64,000 nt of DNA from contig JAKCWW010001014.1 of NCBI GenBank assembly GCA_026260175.1, positions 19,855 to 83,854 on the forward strand, given 5' to 3'. The stretch is from Reticulitermes lucifugus (Eukaryota > Arthropoda > Insecta > Blattodea > Rhinotermitidae). Under the pieces are notes generated by a model that saw only the letters and a list, made by a program, of their open reading frames with translations, ran no database searches and was not told where the DNA came from. This document shows, one piece after another, positions 1 through 11,519 of the stretch (position 1 is its first letter; every line of letters begins with the position of its first letter). The position numbers and the translations under genes are program-made.

Positions 1-490
1 CTACATCATTTTCCATGTAATGTCCCTCTCGTTCGATACAACACCGCCAGCGCTGAACAGGTTTTTTGAACCAGTCTGTGTAGAATTCTTCAGGCTGTTC
101 TCGAAACAATTTCTTCATAACATGCGAAATTAATTCCTTTGAGATGTTTCGTGAAAGCTGCAAACAACCAGAAGTCAGATGGTGCCAAATCCGGGCTGTA
201 TGGAAGGTGTGGAACAACTTCAATTCCGATGCTCTATGGTCGCTGAAGTAGCAGCAACAGTGTGGGCTCCTTGGACATCATGTTGAAGACGCATCGGGTT
301 TTTTCCCTACGAACGCGATAGATTCGTTATTTCAGCCTCTTTAGGGTCTTTATGTAAGTCTCGGAGTTAATTTTCATCGATTTTCTTAAACAAGTTCGTC
401 GAATTGTTGCATGTTCAAATCGTGAAATTCGCTGACAGACCCTCCATAACGCGGCTGGTCGTTCAGGTCCAAATTTCCGCCAATATCCCT
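1..490 (-). pseudogene. Mariner-family transposase remnant, internally deleted, cut by window edge
   Basis: Read on the minus strand, positions about 167-208 encode PYSPDLAPSDFWLF, the hallmark block around the third catalytic aspartate of Tc1/mariner DD34D transposases. Downstream, after a frameshift, comes a C-terminal stretch with FYTDWF, VQRW and a final EGHYMEND (about 8-90), matching the usual mariner C terminus. Towards 485 a separate frame reads LNDQPRYGG, like the linker after the N-terminal helix-turn-helix. The first two catalytic acidic residues and the TGDE block are missing, so about half the roughly 345-residue protein is deleted. Several stops and frame changes show it is dead. 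The 64-codon open frame at 327-521 lies in the broken part and is not a gene. The element may continue beyond base 1; no terminal inverted repeat was found. Confidence 0.85.
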
Positions 491-660
491 CGATGTTATT
501 ACCCAACGACACAGAGTACATATGTTCACAGTATATTCGCCACAGAAAACCAATAATCGCCGGTGAATTTCTGTAGAAGTTTCATTTACCCTTTATTTTA
601 CCAGAAGATTACAGCAATAAACATCAATGGAAGCCACGTATGGTTTAATCGGTGTTACAC

Positions 661-748
661 TTTCACGTTATCTCTAAGTAGCAAATCTGCTTATCGTATC
701 AAGCTTTCACGTTATCTCGAAGTAGCAAATCTGCTTATCGTATCAACT
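661..748. repeat. Tandem duplication, two 44-bp units
   Basis: Units 661-704 and 705-748 both start tttcacgttatctc and continue through gtagcaaatctgctta. They differ by one internal base (t/g at unit position 15) and at the last bases. This is a recent local duplication, with no coding potential seen. Confidence 0.95.
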
Positions 749-1750
749 TGACAGCGTACATTTTGAGTGAAAGGACCAGAAAGCAGGCTCTTAGCAATGG
801 ATCAGTGAAAGGGTTATCTACATATACCTAGAAATTGTTAAATTGTTAAAATTTCAACTGGCTTTGTACCGATTTAGGAATACCTGGCTTCTACTTCTGT
901 CCCTTGTTTCGTGCCACCTTGGCTACAACACTGCTCTTTTATGCCCAGTGGCAATAACACAGTACACGTAAAGAAAGCCTATCAGGAAAGAAAATATAAT
1001 AAGATGCACGCGAATAAAGTGGGATGTCAAATACGTGTTTATTGTGTTATGTATTTACAGAATGTAGACATACCAAACATCTAGCAATGTTTTATATTTA
1101 GTGTTAATGACGCCTTCAGAAACTTACATTACACTGCCTGGAAACGGCAGGGTTATTAGCGAAAAATGAATTGGAAAATAATTTGGAAGAAAGCCGTCGT
1201 GGCCTAGATTAAGTTACAACCAATGAATACCCCGGCGAAAAATGGAAACGCTTTTCCCGAATACAAATCAATAGGGTTTTTCTTCTTTCTGACACACACA
1301 CGCCTAACAGAAAAGCATCGGCATTTTTATGCACATAGAAATTTTTGGCAGCAAATTCACGATGATTAGCAGAACACAGAGACTGGAAAAGGAGATTTTA
1401 TCTAGAATTAATCATAAGAGAATAATAAGTTAAAAGTGTAATTTATTAAGAAAGCGAAGACGTATAGCTGTAGAAGCTTGTAAAAACTGCAAGCCTAAGA
1501 AGGGGGTTGTGAAAAATCATCTGCAGTTGCAATAAAGACTTAGGATGATACATATGATCATGAGTATCGCGGACAATCTAAAAGTAACGACTAAAGGAAA
1601 ATAGGGTTATTTTTATAATTATATATTACAATTTTTATTTTATTTGTGTTAGAACTTTTGAAGTCATTCACATAGATAGATTGGCACAACTCAAGATCGC
1701 TAGTTATTATAGGAGAATTAGCAATGTGCGTTGACTGAAACAGAAAAGAC
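749..1750. other. Unassigned AT-rich sequence
   Basis: No open frame, TE hallmark or repeat was recognised here. A stretch near 1190-1290 has mixed composition, but I could not match it to anything. Confidence 0.4.
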
Positions 1751-1751
1751 T

Positions 1752-1800
1752 GGTTAGCCTGATGATGACTTATGTATAGCCGAAACATACAATAGAGTAC
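1752..1800 (+). repeat. CTGATGA-hairpin-CCGAAAC module (copy 1)
   Basis: CTGATGA at 1759-1765 is followed by a short imperfect hairpin (GACT/AGCC) and then CCGAAACATAC. The minus strand near 59100 carries a related copy. The arrangement resembles a hammerhead ribozyme core, as described in Penelope-like retroelements, but there is one extra base after CTGATGA. I annotate it only as a dispersed module. Confidence 0.4.
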
Positions 1801-3220
1801 CAATAGCAAAATACATTATAATTGCCGATTATATTCAATTTATTATTGCTAACTGTACAATTATATCAGTCAGGAGCATTACCTTTTAAAAAAATTATCT
1901 CAGTGATACCCAATTTTGACAATGTGCTGTAAAGTTTATTTTTGTCAGACTGTAACTAAAAGTGGTGCGTGGTAACAAATGGTAGTAAGACTTCATGGTA
2001 TCAGATGTAATGAAAATAATTTAGTGGTTTTAGAGGTGTCACGTGTGGATAGACGGGCGGACATATGACAAAGGTAATATGAACATCTTTGTGTTTTTAT
2101 TTGCCAACGCGCCTAGAAGAAACGACGTTATACGCAAGCAAGTTCGGCTAAATTTCTAAAGGATTAAACTTTCATGCATCTTCTATGAGATGTATGGAGA
2201 CTGTTCTACACAGAATTTTTTAATTTGGTTGGGTAGAATATAAGGATGGGGTTACTTTTATTTACCAGGTACGTGAAGTTATTAAATTTTTGTAGAGCAA
2301 GACGAGACCTAATATCTAATGCAAGGCCTGCGTTTGTGTTACATCTGTCTTTAATTTAGTTACGGTTGGAGGGATGTGGAGCCTGAAACTTTATTGCTTA
2401 TGAGTTTAAGCTCATTTAAGGGAAGAATTTTTAAATATTTATTGAAAACATCACCACTGCCAGAATCATGGTCACAAGAGTCGGCCTTATACTGTATTTC
2501 TATGTAAGTAAAAATCAGTGGCCAAAATACATACCACACATTATTTGAGTTTTTGGCGACAAGATGCCTAATTAATTACTTTTATTTAATTGAAAATTGC
2601 AGTGAATAGGCCTACCACATATCACAGTGAAAACCGCATCCGAATTTTGTCGAGTTCAGAACATGTATACATTTTAAACAGAATTGCAGAACGAATGCCA
2701 AGAGAAACGGGAGAAACGCGACTCACATAGACTAAAGCGAACACAGCTTCATCCACCATAAATCGCTTATGAACTGTCCGGATCTTACTGGATTTATTTC
2801 ATGGGTGTTCATAAGACTAAATATGTTGCAAAGTCAAGTAGTAGGGCATGGCCCATTCAGTACAATTAGTCATCATATAATTTTAGGGAATGACAATGTA
2901 GTCGATATAGAAATTAAGACAAGGCAGAAGCGTCCGAGGTATCGCGCTTCGATTTCTGGCAGCAGCAGAAATTATTCCCTTCTGCACAGAGTTCAATCGG
3001 GCTCTGACCCCAACCCTCTTTCCTAACCAAATATTATCAGGCCCTATTGCTGCGGACATAAGGCGATTGGAGCGTAAGCCTAACTTGATACCTCCATCCA
3101 GTTTCGAGATTTAAGAACATATGGCCGTATGTCTTTACTTCCTCATCCTTCTTCATCGTGATGCTCTAAACAGCACGAAGAATTTACCTTAACTTATGGC
3201 GGTAGTATTCAAATCACATT
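1801..3220. other. Mostly unassigned; holds a dispersed repeat at 2040-2125
   Basis: Apart from the fragment at 2040-2125, no repeat or gene is visible. The 85-codon open frame at 2769-3026 has no recognisable motif and is likely chance. Confidence 0.4.
2040..2125 (+). repeat. Dispersed repeat fragment, pair of 53925-53990
   Basis: Shares the order agacgg, gacat(at)gacaaag, then tttgc(c/a)aacgcgcct with 53925-53990. The GGACAGACGG-type string is typical of 3' ends of some insect non-LTR elements. The parent element is not identified. Confidence 0.5.
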
Positions 3221-3224
3221 CTTC

Positions 3225-3415
3225 TTGCTTGTGACGTCATGTACAGGAGTCTGGTATAAATGTCCCAGTGATTCGGGGGGTCGAGCTGCCTGCATTCTCA
3301 GCATAGAAAAGTCATTACTCTCAAGTTGGAGGCAGTAGTTTGCTCCGAAACCTTGGTGCCTTCCTACCAAACTTCACGGTGTCACATAACAGAATACCGT
3401 AATATGAATTATTTT
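3225..3415 (+). repeat. Dispersed repeat E, copy 1
   Basis: Contains gctgcctgcattctcag, then caagttggagg and tgctccgaaacc, then ctaccaaacttcacggtgtcaca. The same ordered blocks occur at 12035-12190 and, in reverse, at 11395-11510 and 51675-51860. The family is not identified. Confidence 0.6.
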
Positions 3416-3419
3416 GTTG

Positions 3420-4010
3420 ACTAAGCATAAATATATGCCAAATATGGAGTATGTATATGACAACAGGAATTTTGTACTGTTAATTTCTCTAAACCCAGAG
3501 GAACTTTGGCAACTGTAAAAGTCTCATGCGTTCTAAACTTTAGAACAAATTTGGGTGGTTGGAGAAAATTCACCAATACGATTAGACGTACTTTGTGACT
3601 TTGTGCCATTTCGCCGGCGCATATTGTGGGGATTTTATGCATGGTATTAATGAAGGGTACACAAATTTTCCAAAAGCCTAGGAGCAACCTTAAAATCATA
3701 GGAGCCAGGATGGTGACATGAAGTAGTTTATAATTTCCATCATGATGACCTACAAATATTAGGTGCCACCATACAAAATTTAGTCGCTCCGACGACTTGG
3801 TACCCGAGATTTTTTACCTCTAGTATTAACGTTATGCAACTCAACCCTTTGTGATTCACTGATCTTGCCCTTCCCGAGGATCTGTATGCCGCTTGTCGCA
3901 GTGTACAGTAAATATTACTCAATACAAAATAGCAATAATTATTAGCACATCTCAACAACTGTATTTAAAATATAAAGTTTTAGAGACGTGACCGATATAT
4001 TGAACATTGT
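3420..4010. other. Unassigned sequence
   Basis: Open frames of 92 and 72 codons on the minus strand have no recognisable motif. Nothing else is seen. Confidence 0.4.
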
Positions 4011-4014
4011 TCAT

Positions 4015-4085
4015 CGTTTCAGGCTAAAAACCCCACAGTGTTTCGGAGACTGGACTCGTCTCCAGCTTCAGGTTCAAAGCACAGA
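4015..4085 (-). repeat. CTGAAG-hairpin-CCGAAAC module (copy 2)
   Basis: On the minus strand CCTGAAGCT is followed by a perfect 6-bp stem GGAGAC/GTCTCC closed by GAGTCCA, then CGAAACACTGTGG. It has the same layout as the modules at 1752 and 15355. The stem is the best preserved of the set. Confidence 0.5.
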
Positions 4086-4311
4086 GGGAGACAGATTCAT
4101 TATCCAAAAGTTTGTGGAATTTTAGCCTAAGACGATGTACAACGTCCAAAATATCAGTTACGTCTATTACAGTACACAACTGTCAGAATTCTCTTAAATC
4201 AACATCTCATATGATATGAGAACCAAACGTGCATTACATTACACACAATAGATAAAGCAAAGCTGTCAAAGACATATCCGTTTACTAAGACTGGAAAGGT
4301 AATAAGTAAAG

Positions 4312-4395
4312 GCAAGGTTGTATTTGTCCACGCCATGAAGGCACATGATAGAGTAGAGGTATAGCTCCACTCATTCCTAGACGCTACACTACACG
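4312..4395 (-). repeat. SINE B, 3'-tail fragment
   Basis: The block ccacgccatgaaggcac, then gtagaggtatagctccactc, is the reverse complement of the SINE B tail seen in full at 24252-24525. The tRNA part and central domain are absent. Confidence 0.7.
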
Positions 4396-4399
4396 GAGA

Positions 4400-6400
4400 A
4401 AAGTCTGCTAAGGCTATAAGGTTGGAGACCCTGCTTCGCCTTCCCTTTTGTGGGAAGTGCAGTGACCGAGGCAAAAACGCTGTGTTGTCTTCCTTATCAC
4501 TCTTTCTGTCGCAGAAGAGGGGAAAAAATGGAGGGCCTGGTAATATTCAGCAGAAATTATTATGCTGCTGTAATAGAAATAGCCCCTACTTCTGGAATAG
4601 ATTTATTTTCTGGTTTTGTGCATAACTAATAGCGAGGATCTGCACATTCAGATATATTAAACAGCGAACAGGTAAACTTCCACTGAGAGCAGCTTGAGAA
4701 TCGCTGCCTTAAAAAATGAGCACAGCAAATTCCTGCTCCATTGTTTCAAGTTCAACACTTGTAGTCTTCCTAGAAAGAGTAATCCCGGTCGTCTGTTTTA
4801 ACAAGCTGCAAAAAAATGGGCAAAACGTAGAGAATTTATGTAACCTCGACCATCTTCCGTTCAGTACGTCCCTGCACAAATTCCGAAATATTATAATGTG
4901 ACTGAAACCTTCCACGTTGCATCTTAATGTTACCCATTACGCCGATATTAAGCCCGTAATAAATAGTCTATACAGTTCTACAGAATACAACGTTCGTAAT
5001 TACTCACGCAGGTGACATAGTTTCAATTAGAAACAGAAAATTGTGCAATTTTTTTACAAAACCAAATGGACAGTACGGATGACAGTTTGTACAGATAAAC
5101 TAATATGATATGATATCGTGGAAGTGTATAATTTATCGATATCGATATGGATTCAGCGTACCGATATATGACGTCATTCCTTGGCAGCATAAAATTGCTC
5201 TTATTCATTCTAATGCACTAAAATACCGCAACTCTATTTAGTGCTACTAATTAATTGCAGACGACTATTAGACAGCAGTGAATTTACCATTAATCATAGC
5301 ACTTTTGTCACGCAGATAAAAGTATCACACACGGTATAACACTAAAATGCGTTATTTACACCACTGAAAGCTTTTGAATTACAGTATTTCATTGAAACTT
5401 ACACTGAGGTACGACAATTTGTAATGTAAATAATAATACAAGTGTAAGGATACTACTGTGCTTAAATGCATTAGAAATACAAATACAAATAAAGGCATTA
5501 CACAATAATTAAGCCTGAATTTAATTAGGCAATTGCTCCCTCAAATTCAATATCCTTAAATCTACTAAGAATTTTCGATATTAAGAGAGAACTCCGTAAC
5601 AAATCATAGTCGTCATTAATTGTATTTTATTAAGTGCATATGTCGGTTGAGGTACTAATCGTCTTCACAATTTGCGCTAAATTTACGTCAAGAGCAACTG
5701 GTGCATTTTGAGAATGAAACATCGTCCCTATTACACCACGTTAATAACCAATCCACTAGAATAATATCCTATTTCTGTTTATGGTTAAACACGGGGGAAG
5801 TGGAGAGAACAGAAACAAATGTACACATTGTCAGACAGTCTGTAGCTCCAGCGCTGGATCTTTAAAAGCAAGTAAACCAAGCATCCAGACAAAAGCAGAC
5901 ACCGCCTGCAGACCATCTGTCAGGGTGCACACTGCCTAGGTCGATATAAAACTACGAACTGAAGGATAAATACAAGGTACTCAATTATCCACGGCAGGTG
6001 ACAGCCATCACAGAAAAATATATGGCCCACATACTAAGAGGCGTTAATAAGTCAGCTGATGAACGTAACATCTTGCTATAAAAACCAACAAAACTCTTGT
6101 ATCTTGAACGAAAGAGATAAAAAAGCGTAGTGTTTAATAAACAAGCTCTTTACGACATCAAGTTTAGCTCATAAGTACAATGCAGAGCATGCTCAGTCCT
6201 TCGAGTAAAATGTTAACAGGAGATATAACCCTGAAAATGTCATGTTCTTTGTACGGCCGCTCATCTGTGACCGTGACTTTCTTGGGGACTGATGAAATCC
6301 TCAGCTCCAGGCGGGGTTACTCAACAACATACGTGTCGTATATGAAGCATATTCACGCAATTTCAAAAGTGCTCCCTACAGATACAGATTACGACACTGC
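4400..6400. other. Unassigned AT-rich sequence
   Basis: Two overlapping short open frames on opposite strands at 4709-4915 are mutual shadows. A region near 5100-5170 is rich in gatatc and tcgata palindromes. No gene or mobile element was recognised. Confidence 0.4.
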
Positions 6401-6564
6401 CCGCCCCCGGCTGTTATCATGTTACACTGCTTAGAGATAGCGTCCCCCTCTTAGCACGCTACACGAATTAAAGAATGTCCCCCACTCATTATCACTTTAC
6501 ACTGCTTGGAGATAGAAGCCCCACCTATTAAGATGTTATACAGCTTATAAGTAATGGTTTCTAC

Positions 6565-6878
6565 TTGAGGCACTGCGCTACAAGCCGGAAGGTCGCGGGT
6601 TCGATTCCCGATGGTGTCATTGGAATNNNNNNNNNNNNNNNNNNNNNNNNNNNNNNNNNNNNNNNNNNNNNNNNNNGGTCGCACTATGGCCCTGGGGTCG
6701 ACTCAGCCTCTAACAGAAATGAGTACCAGGAGTGTTTCCCTGGGGGTAAAGGCGGCCGGTGCATAAGGTTGACAACCTTACCACCTTCATATGCCAATTG
6801 TCTGGAAATCTGGGAGCCTCAACCTCCTGGAAACCTAACAGCCTATCCAGGTCTGTAATGGGATTGTTTAACCTTACA
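6565..6878 (+). mobile_element. SINE A (tRNA-derived), 5' truncated, contains a gap
   Basis: Starts inside the tRNA-like head at ttgaggcactgcgctacaag, includes a B-box-like ggtcgcgggttcgattccc, is interrupted by 50 N, then continues with a central domain (ccctgggggtaaaggcggcc) and a tail ending ctgtaatgggattg. The copy at 33073-33391 starts about 25 bases further upstream. RNA polymerase III type, non-autonomous. Confidence 0.85.
6627..6676. other. Assembly gap, 50 N
   Basis: Exactly 50 N, starting 20-some bases after the SINE A B-box. The round number suggests a placeholder length. Confidence 0.95.
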
Positions 6879-6912
6879 GATTAGGGATAGTGATTCCGAC
6901 TTACTAACACGT

Positions 6913-7183
6913 GAAAAATGTAAAGTTTTTCCGATCCACGCCATGAAGGCATACAGGGCAGTAAAGATATAGCTCCATGCATTCTTAACCTCGGCACTAA
7001 ATATAGGTCAAATGTTAACTTCTAGCCCCGGCAGCTTTATTCCAGGAAAGAACTGTGGTACCCATGGAACAGGAGGGTGGTTGGGCCCCATAGCTGATCT
7101 GTACGTTTTGAAGAAGAGAAAAATTTCCTTCCAATACCAAGATTCGCACCCCGGACCGTCCAGCCCGTAGCGTAGTCGATATA
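6913..7183 (-). mobile_element. SINE B, nearly complete, inserted in tandem array
   Basis: The tRNA-like 5' part lies at about 7135-7183 on the minus strand (cgactacgctacgggctgg). The middle reads gggccc and ggtaccacag-type central sequence, and the tail ends with gaaggcat and gtaaagtttttccg in plus orientation. ACTAACACGT flanks it on both sides (6903-6912 and 7184-7193). This is a perfect 10-bp target duplication, though the array unit itself contains taacacgt. Confidence 0.85.
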
Positions 7184-7719
7184 ACTAACACGTCATATAA
7201 ATAAAGTTCCCACTTATTAACACGTCACACAGCTTACCTATTAACGTGTTTTACATCTTAGAAATGGTGGTTCCTACTTATTAACATGTGACACGATTTA
7301 CAAATATTGCCTACCACTTATTAACACGCTACATGGCTTACCCTCCCCCCAGCTACTAAGGCCTTACACAGCTTAAAGACGGTGTCCGCACTTATAAACA
7401 CGTCACATAGATTAAAGAATATCCCCGATTCGTTAAACATTCAATGACGCTCGGGTTTAAATTCCAACTACTGCCCACGACGGAGGGGGTTTAACTTACA
7501 ATAACCTTACATGCACTCAAGAAAGTACGTTGTATTGAGGCTAGCCGCGTGTAAAGTATTAGAGGTCTTTCAGTGCGGCATGTTAGGATGTCCGTACAGT
7601 GCACTGAGACCGCCATTGAAAGGCTAACACTTTAGACAGCTTAGAGATTGTGGTTCCTATATTTTAACTCATTACACAGTTCAGAGATATTGTCCCACAT
7701 TTTTCCATGAAATGCACGA

Positions 7720-10020
7720 AACAAGGGGGCCGTGCCTTCACGCCCGTTCGCAGGTTTCATATCCGAAATTAATCGACAGGTTTCGTTGAAATTTCCTCTA
7801 AGATATATAATAATTTTGGGGGAGAATTTACATTTGGTTCACATCAAACCGCCATAATTCGCATTTTCACATAAAGCCGTAAGTTTTTAATGTAATTTAA
7901 TGTTGCATTTCACCACGGTCTGAACTTACATTTGGGAATAATAACTATTTAAAAATACAGGGTATAAATTGTTTATAATTCGATGCAGTGTGATGTCGAT
8001 GGCGATATTAGGTTAGAATCAGCAATAGACCTAAATGTAATTCAAGTTCACCGAGGCACAAAAAACTGTTAAGGACAGGTGCGTAAAATACACACCGCAC
8101 CGTCTTTTACGTGACTTCATACTTGTATAATATTGCAGTAAACTGAACGTAATTTTTACGAAGTTCATACATAAGACGGAATATAAATTATACTTAAAAT
8201 GCGTCTACATAGACAGATACAATTTAAGGCTGCTGAAAACAAAATAACATTTTGTGGTCCCAGATCTAATCACTAACTTTTCGTAATAGCGAGTAATAAA
8301 ATTATAGAATATTTTTTGGAATATTAAGAATAAAAGTTAACATTTTGTAAGAGAATCAAAATAACATTAAACATAGTGAGAAAAAAACAGAATGTTTGTT
8401 TAACATATATGGCCAAAATTTAGAAATTTGAGAATTATAATTGAACAGTTTCGTTTAAGGCGTATATTGTGCACGTGACTATTTGGTTGCTAACAAATAG
8501 ATAGGCTATCGTTAGCACCCAAGAGTATATATAAAGAAACCCAGTAAAATATAAACCCATCTTATATAATACAACTTTTTCTACCTCATTTCTATCTCCT
8601 TTCTTTGTGTGATAAATCTCTACCATATGTCTCTCCCCAACAACCTTTCATTTCCGTTTCATCTTCATTGTCCCAAATAGTAGTGAGTCAGTGCCAACTG
8701 CGCTGTGTTTAAGAACTGCTCAGCCCCTATTACACTGAGTTTAATTGATTTCCCCTCCACATATCAGCTCAGAATTTGCTTAATTCATAATAACGACCCA
8801 GGATGTTGAATAATAATACAAATTTCAATGAATTTGAGCACCACCGTTCAAGCTAGAACTGTTAACCATTCCGCCCTCCTCAACGCCCTATAGTAAACGA
8901 AGGACGAAAATTATAACCGAGTTTAAGCTGTTTTATGGAGCAGGAACAGCCTCGCAATATACAGCTGTATAAAGGCTGATATTAAAGATGTCAAACTCTT
9001 TAGCATTTAAGGGCCACCCTCTTCGTGTCTGAAAGTTCATGATAATTAACATACAACCTACATACTTTTGTTTCAGAAGCTGAATAAACACTGGATAGAA
9101 ATAGCGATAAAACTTGCTTACAGAATCAAACCTGGCAACTTATTAGTTGAGTAATCTTTGCTGTAAAGGCATTTCCGCCAAGCTAGCAAGTCGCTATTAC
9201 GTACCACAGGATCAACGAACGCCCTTGGAACCCCAACACGACACAAGATGAGCATTTGCAGAACATAACTCGTGTGACCGAGACGATGTAGTTCCCACGG
9301 TTCATTATTATAATACAGAGAAATGGCGTATCTGGTTGGTGGTTTGCCCCTAGTCTTCTTCTATTTAGACTGGACACAATATGTGCCATAACAGCATCTC
9401 ATATTCACATTCTTGTTGTTATTACGACGTAAAAAATATTACACACTTCATTAAAGTAATGTGTTTATTATGACATCATACTACGTGGTTCCGTCCTATA
9501 ATGGTCAATGTTTTCAGTACAGAGGTCACTAAAGTTGAAGGCCTTTTGGTACAGACAACACGTGGATATGAAATACAGTCTATAGAGTTACAGTGATAAA
9601 CACCCGTCTTTGGATGAGTCACAACTAACTTAATTGTATTATTATGTTTGAAGCGACGTATTAAATACTAGGAAGGGCTAACTTCCCGACCCCTGTGAGT
9701 TATCTCGGATTTGTTATCGCCGCGGCATTGTGCCTCCTCAGCAAGTGGATGAAGGATAACGGTCTGTAGAAGGGTAGCTGTGAATATACCGACAGCAGTC
9801 GAGGACAGCCAAAAAGGGGAGACGCACCTGCATGTTACAAATTGTTATAAAAGTCTCGGAGCTGACAGGCTCTTGTAAATGCGATTACGACAGTTCATAT
9901 TCCACAGAAGACGGCGTATTTGAGTAGATGAGCAAGGTACTCCGCTCCGTGGGAGTTGCCTCATGACGCATTGTCAGCCCTCCAAATACACGCTTATTAC
10001 AGGTATATACAGAGATTTAT
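7720..10020. other. Unassigned AT-rich sequence
   Basis: No TE hallmark or coding signal. A TATAAAAG string at about 9846 within a less AT-rich stretch (9680-9900) could be chance; no exon was found downstream. Minus-strand open frames at 8435-8626 and 9183-9389 have no recognisable motif. Confidence 0.35.
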
Positions 10021-10033
10021 TACACATTTCACC

Positions 10034-10208
10034 TTTTTTTTCAATGGCTCGACAGCCACTTGGGGGCCAAGGCCGCCTCAGTTTTCGAGGCTTCACGAAC
10101 ACTCACAACAGACAAACATCCATGCCCCCGGCGGGATTCGAACCCACGATCCCAGTAAGCGAGCGGCCGCAGACCCACGCCTTAGACCGCGCGGCCACTT
10201 TGATCGGC
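10034..10208 (-). mobile_element. SINE C, type 1 tail, internal deletion
   Basis: The minus strand carries the tRNA-Leu/Ser-like head (ggccgcgcggtctaaggcg, B-box gggttcgaatcccgcc) and the type 1 tail with ggcctngg and ggctgt. About 80 bp of the body found in the 18553 copy are missing, joined at a GAGTGT microhomology. Flanks acacatttcacc (10022-10033) and acatatttcacc (10209-10220) form an 11/12 target duplication. Confidence 0.9.
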
Positions 10209-10530
10209 ACATATTTCACCCATAACCGACAAAATATCTTTGCTGCAGCGGTTCTGTTTTATACAGCGGACGGCTTGCTTTTAGATTACATGTGTGCCCA
10301 TCAAGTTCTCAAACTGAAGGAAATATCATAAATGCAGAGGAAGAATATATGGTTTCACGTGGTAACTACACATGGTTCCTTAGGAAATAAGCATGGCGTT
10401 AATAAAAAACTGGCATAGTTTCAGAATTATGAACTAATTTCCGGACCACCTGGTGCTAGATTCTTGATAGAATGTACACTGAAAATGAAGTTAGCTCTTC
10501 TGAGTGCTCGCAAGAATAAATCCATTACCC

Positions 10531-10725
10531 TTATCTCGACAATACCTTGTCTGTTTTGGCTAGAACGTTAGTTACGAAAGTCGTGATAGTGACTGACATT
10601 GGAACAGGCCAACAGGAGAACGTCGCTGTATTCCTTACACTGTCTACGTGTGAACACCACACCATGAGGTTAGTTCCAGTTACAAAACCGTCCCTACAAT
10701 CTCGTTTAATGTGAAGATAGTACAC
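10531..10725 (-). repeat. Possible fragment of a coding-like dispersed repeat
   Basis: A 64-codon minus-strand frame contains VTGTNLMVWCSHVDSV and later SVTITTFVTN. VTGTNL also appears in the repeat that resumes at 37634. This hints at one common parent element, but the match is only a few residues. Confidence 0.25.
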
Positions 10726-11063
10726 TGAACCACGAAACCTTCACGTATCTTTCAGTTACGGAAAAATAATCACTTCATATACACCTACCAGTGTTCTGAC
10801 AAGAAACAACATAATCTACCTAAGGCTTGTAGGCCTACATGATTGACGTAGCATTCATCGAACTGGTATATTAACGTACATCATAATCAAGTCCAAAAAG
10901 CAGAGCCTTTTTCAGAAGCTGCAAATCGTTCACGTGATCAGTAATTTCGAAATCGTTTATGGAATCCGAAAGTTCATTACAGTATTTACAAGAGTTCGCC
11001 ACTAAATCCTAAACCAAAACATTATATTGAGCACCCTAAAATCCTATTCCTTTAACATAAATT

Positions 11064-11378
11064 CTAGTATCCTAACACACAAGACAGTGTTTCTAAAGTG
11101 TTTTCATCGGATTTTGTGAAAATAATTTTTTGTGCATTTTCTATTGTGCGTTTACATGTCCTGCGAAATTCATCATCCATGATTTCTTGCCCTAATAATA
11201 TTTCATGACAGAAATCATAAATTATCTTATTGTGCAATTTTAAGAGTATCCATCTTCCTGATAGTCTGTTTCTTTCGTAATCCCTGTGGGCAAAATTATT
11301 TAAAACAAATTTACGAACATGAACAAATGTACACGAAGTATGCGTATAAGGAGAAGTTACATTTTGAACTGGTATCAA
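11064..11378 (-). CDS. Unrecognised 104-codon open frame, doubtful
   Basis: Hydrophilic product, ATG start, ending in LSCVLGY and a stop. The composition is protein-like (Arg, Lys, Asp and Glu well represented), but I see no known domain, signal peptide or membrane segment. It lies just downstream, on the same strand, of a repeat E copy (11395-11510), so it could be repeat-derived. The length is within chance for 64 kb of AT-rich DNA, and no partner exon or polyadenylation context was found. Listed because it is among the longer frames in the window not explained by a repeat. Confidence 0.12.
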   Translation of the reverse strand: MIPVQNVTSPYTHTSCTFVHVRKFVLNNFAHRDYERNRLSGRWILLKLHNKIIYDFCHEILLGQEIMDDEFRRTCKRTIENAQKIIFTKSDENTLETLSCVLGY

Positions 11379-11394
11379 TATGCTTGGTTGCAGT

Positions 11395-11510
11395 ATTGAC
11401 GGTGACTCAAGTCTTCTGGGATGTTACACAGGGTCGATCGCTAAGTAGTTACCAACTTTTCAAAGGAGCATAATGCCTTGTTCTTCAGGGTAAAGCAGTC
11501 CAAGCATTTG
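11395..11510 (-). repeat. Dispersed repeat E, copy 2
   Basis: The minus strand reads CCTGAAGAACAAGGC, then ATGCTCC, GAAAAGTTGGTAACTAC, then GTGTAACATCCCAGAAGAC. Same block order as 3225 and 12035; CCGAAAC has decayed here to TTGAAAA. Confidence 0.55.
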
Positions 11511-11519
11511 CCTGCTTGT

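Larger units (their letters stand above)
6405..7700. repeat. Degenerate tandem array of about 40-bp units, interrupted by two SINEs
   Basis: At least 14 imperfect units of 36-41 bp follow the pattern CTTATTAACACGTTACACAG, then CTTAGAGATAGTGTCC. Clear units lie at 6411-6560, 7205-7440 and 7625-7700. Unit identity is low (about 60-75% by eye), so it is an old minisatellite. SINE A (6565) and SINE B (6913) sit inside it. The stretch 7450-7620 does not fit the unit and may be another insertion. Confidence 0.75.

Noticed and set aside
1752-1800. Canonical hammerhead ribozyme
   Set aside because: The base after CTGATGA is an extra T, the stem has a mismatch and the GT of helix III is mutated, so only a resemblance is reported.
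6451-6858. Frames running through the 50-N gap (and those at 32940-33457)
   Set aside because: They read through N and through SINE A, so they carry no coding evidence.
6405-7700. CRISPR-like alternation of repeat and spacer
   Set aside because: Units are contiguous and diverged, there are no constant repeats with unique spacers, and the sequence is eukaryotic.
9840-9900. TATA-box core promoter (TATAAAAG)
   Set aside because: No initiator, exon or conserved downstream sequence supports it, and such strings are frequent in AT-rich DNA.
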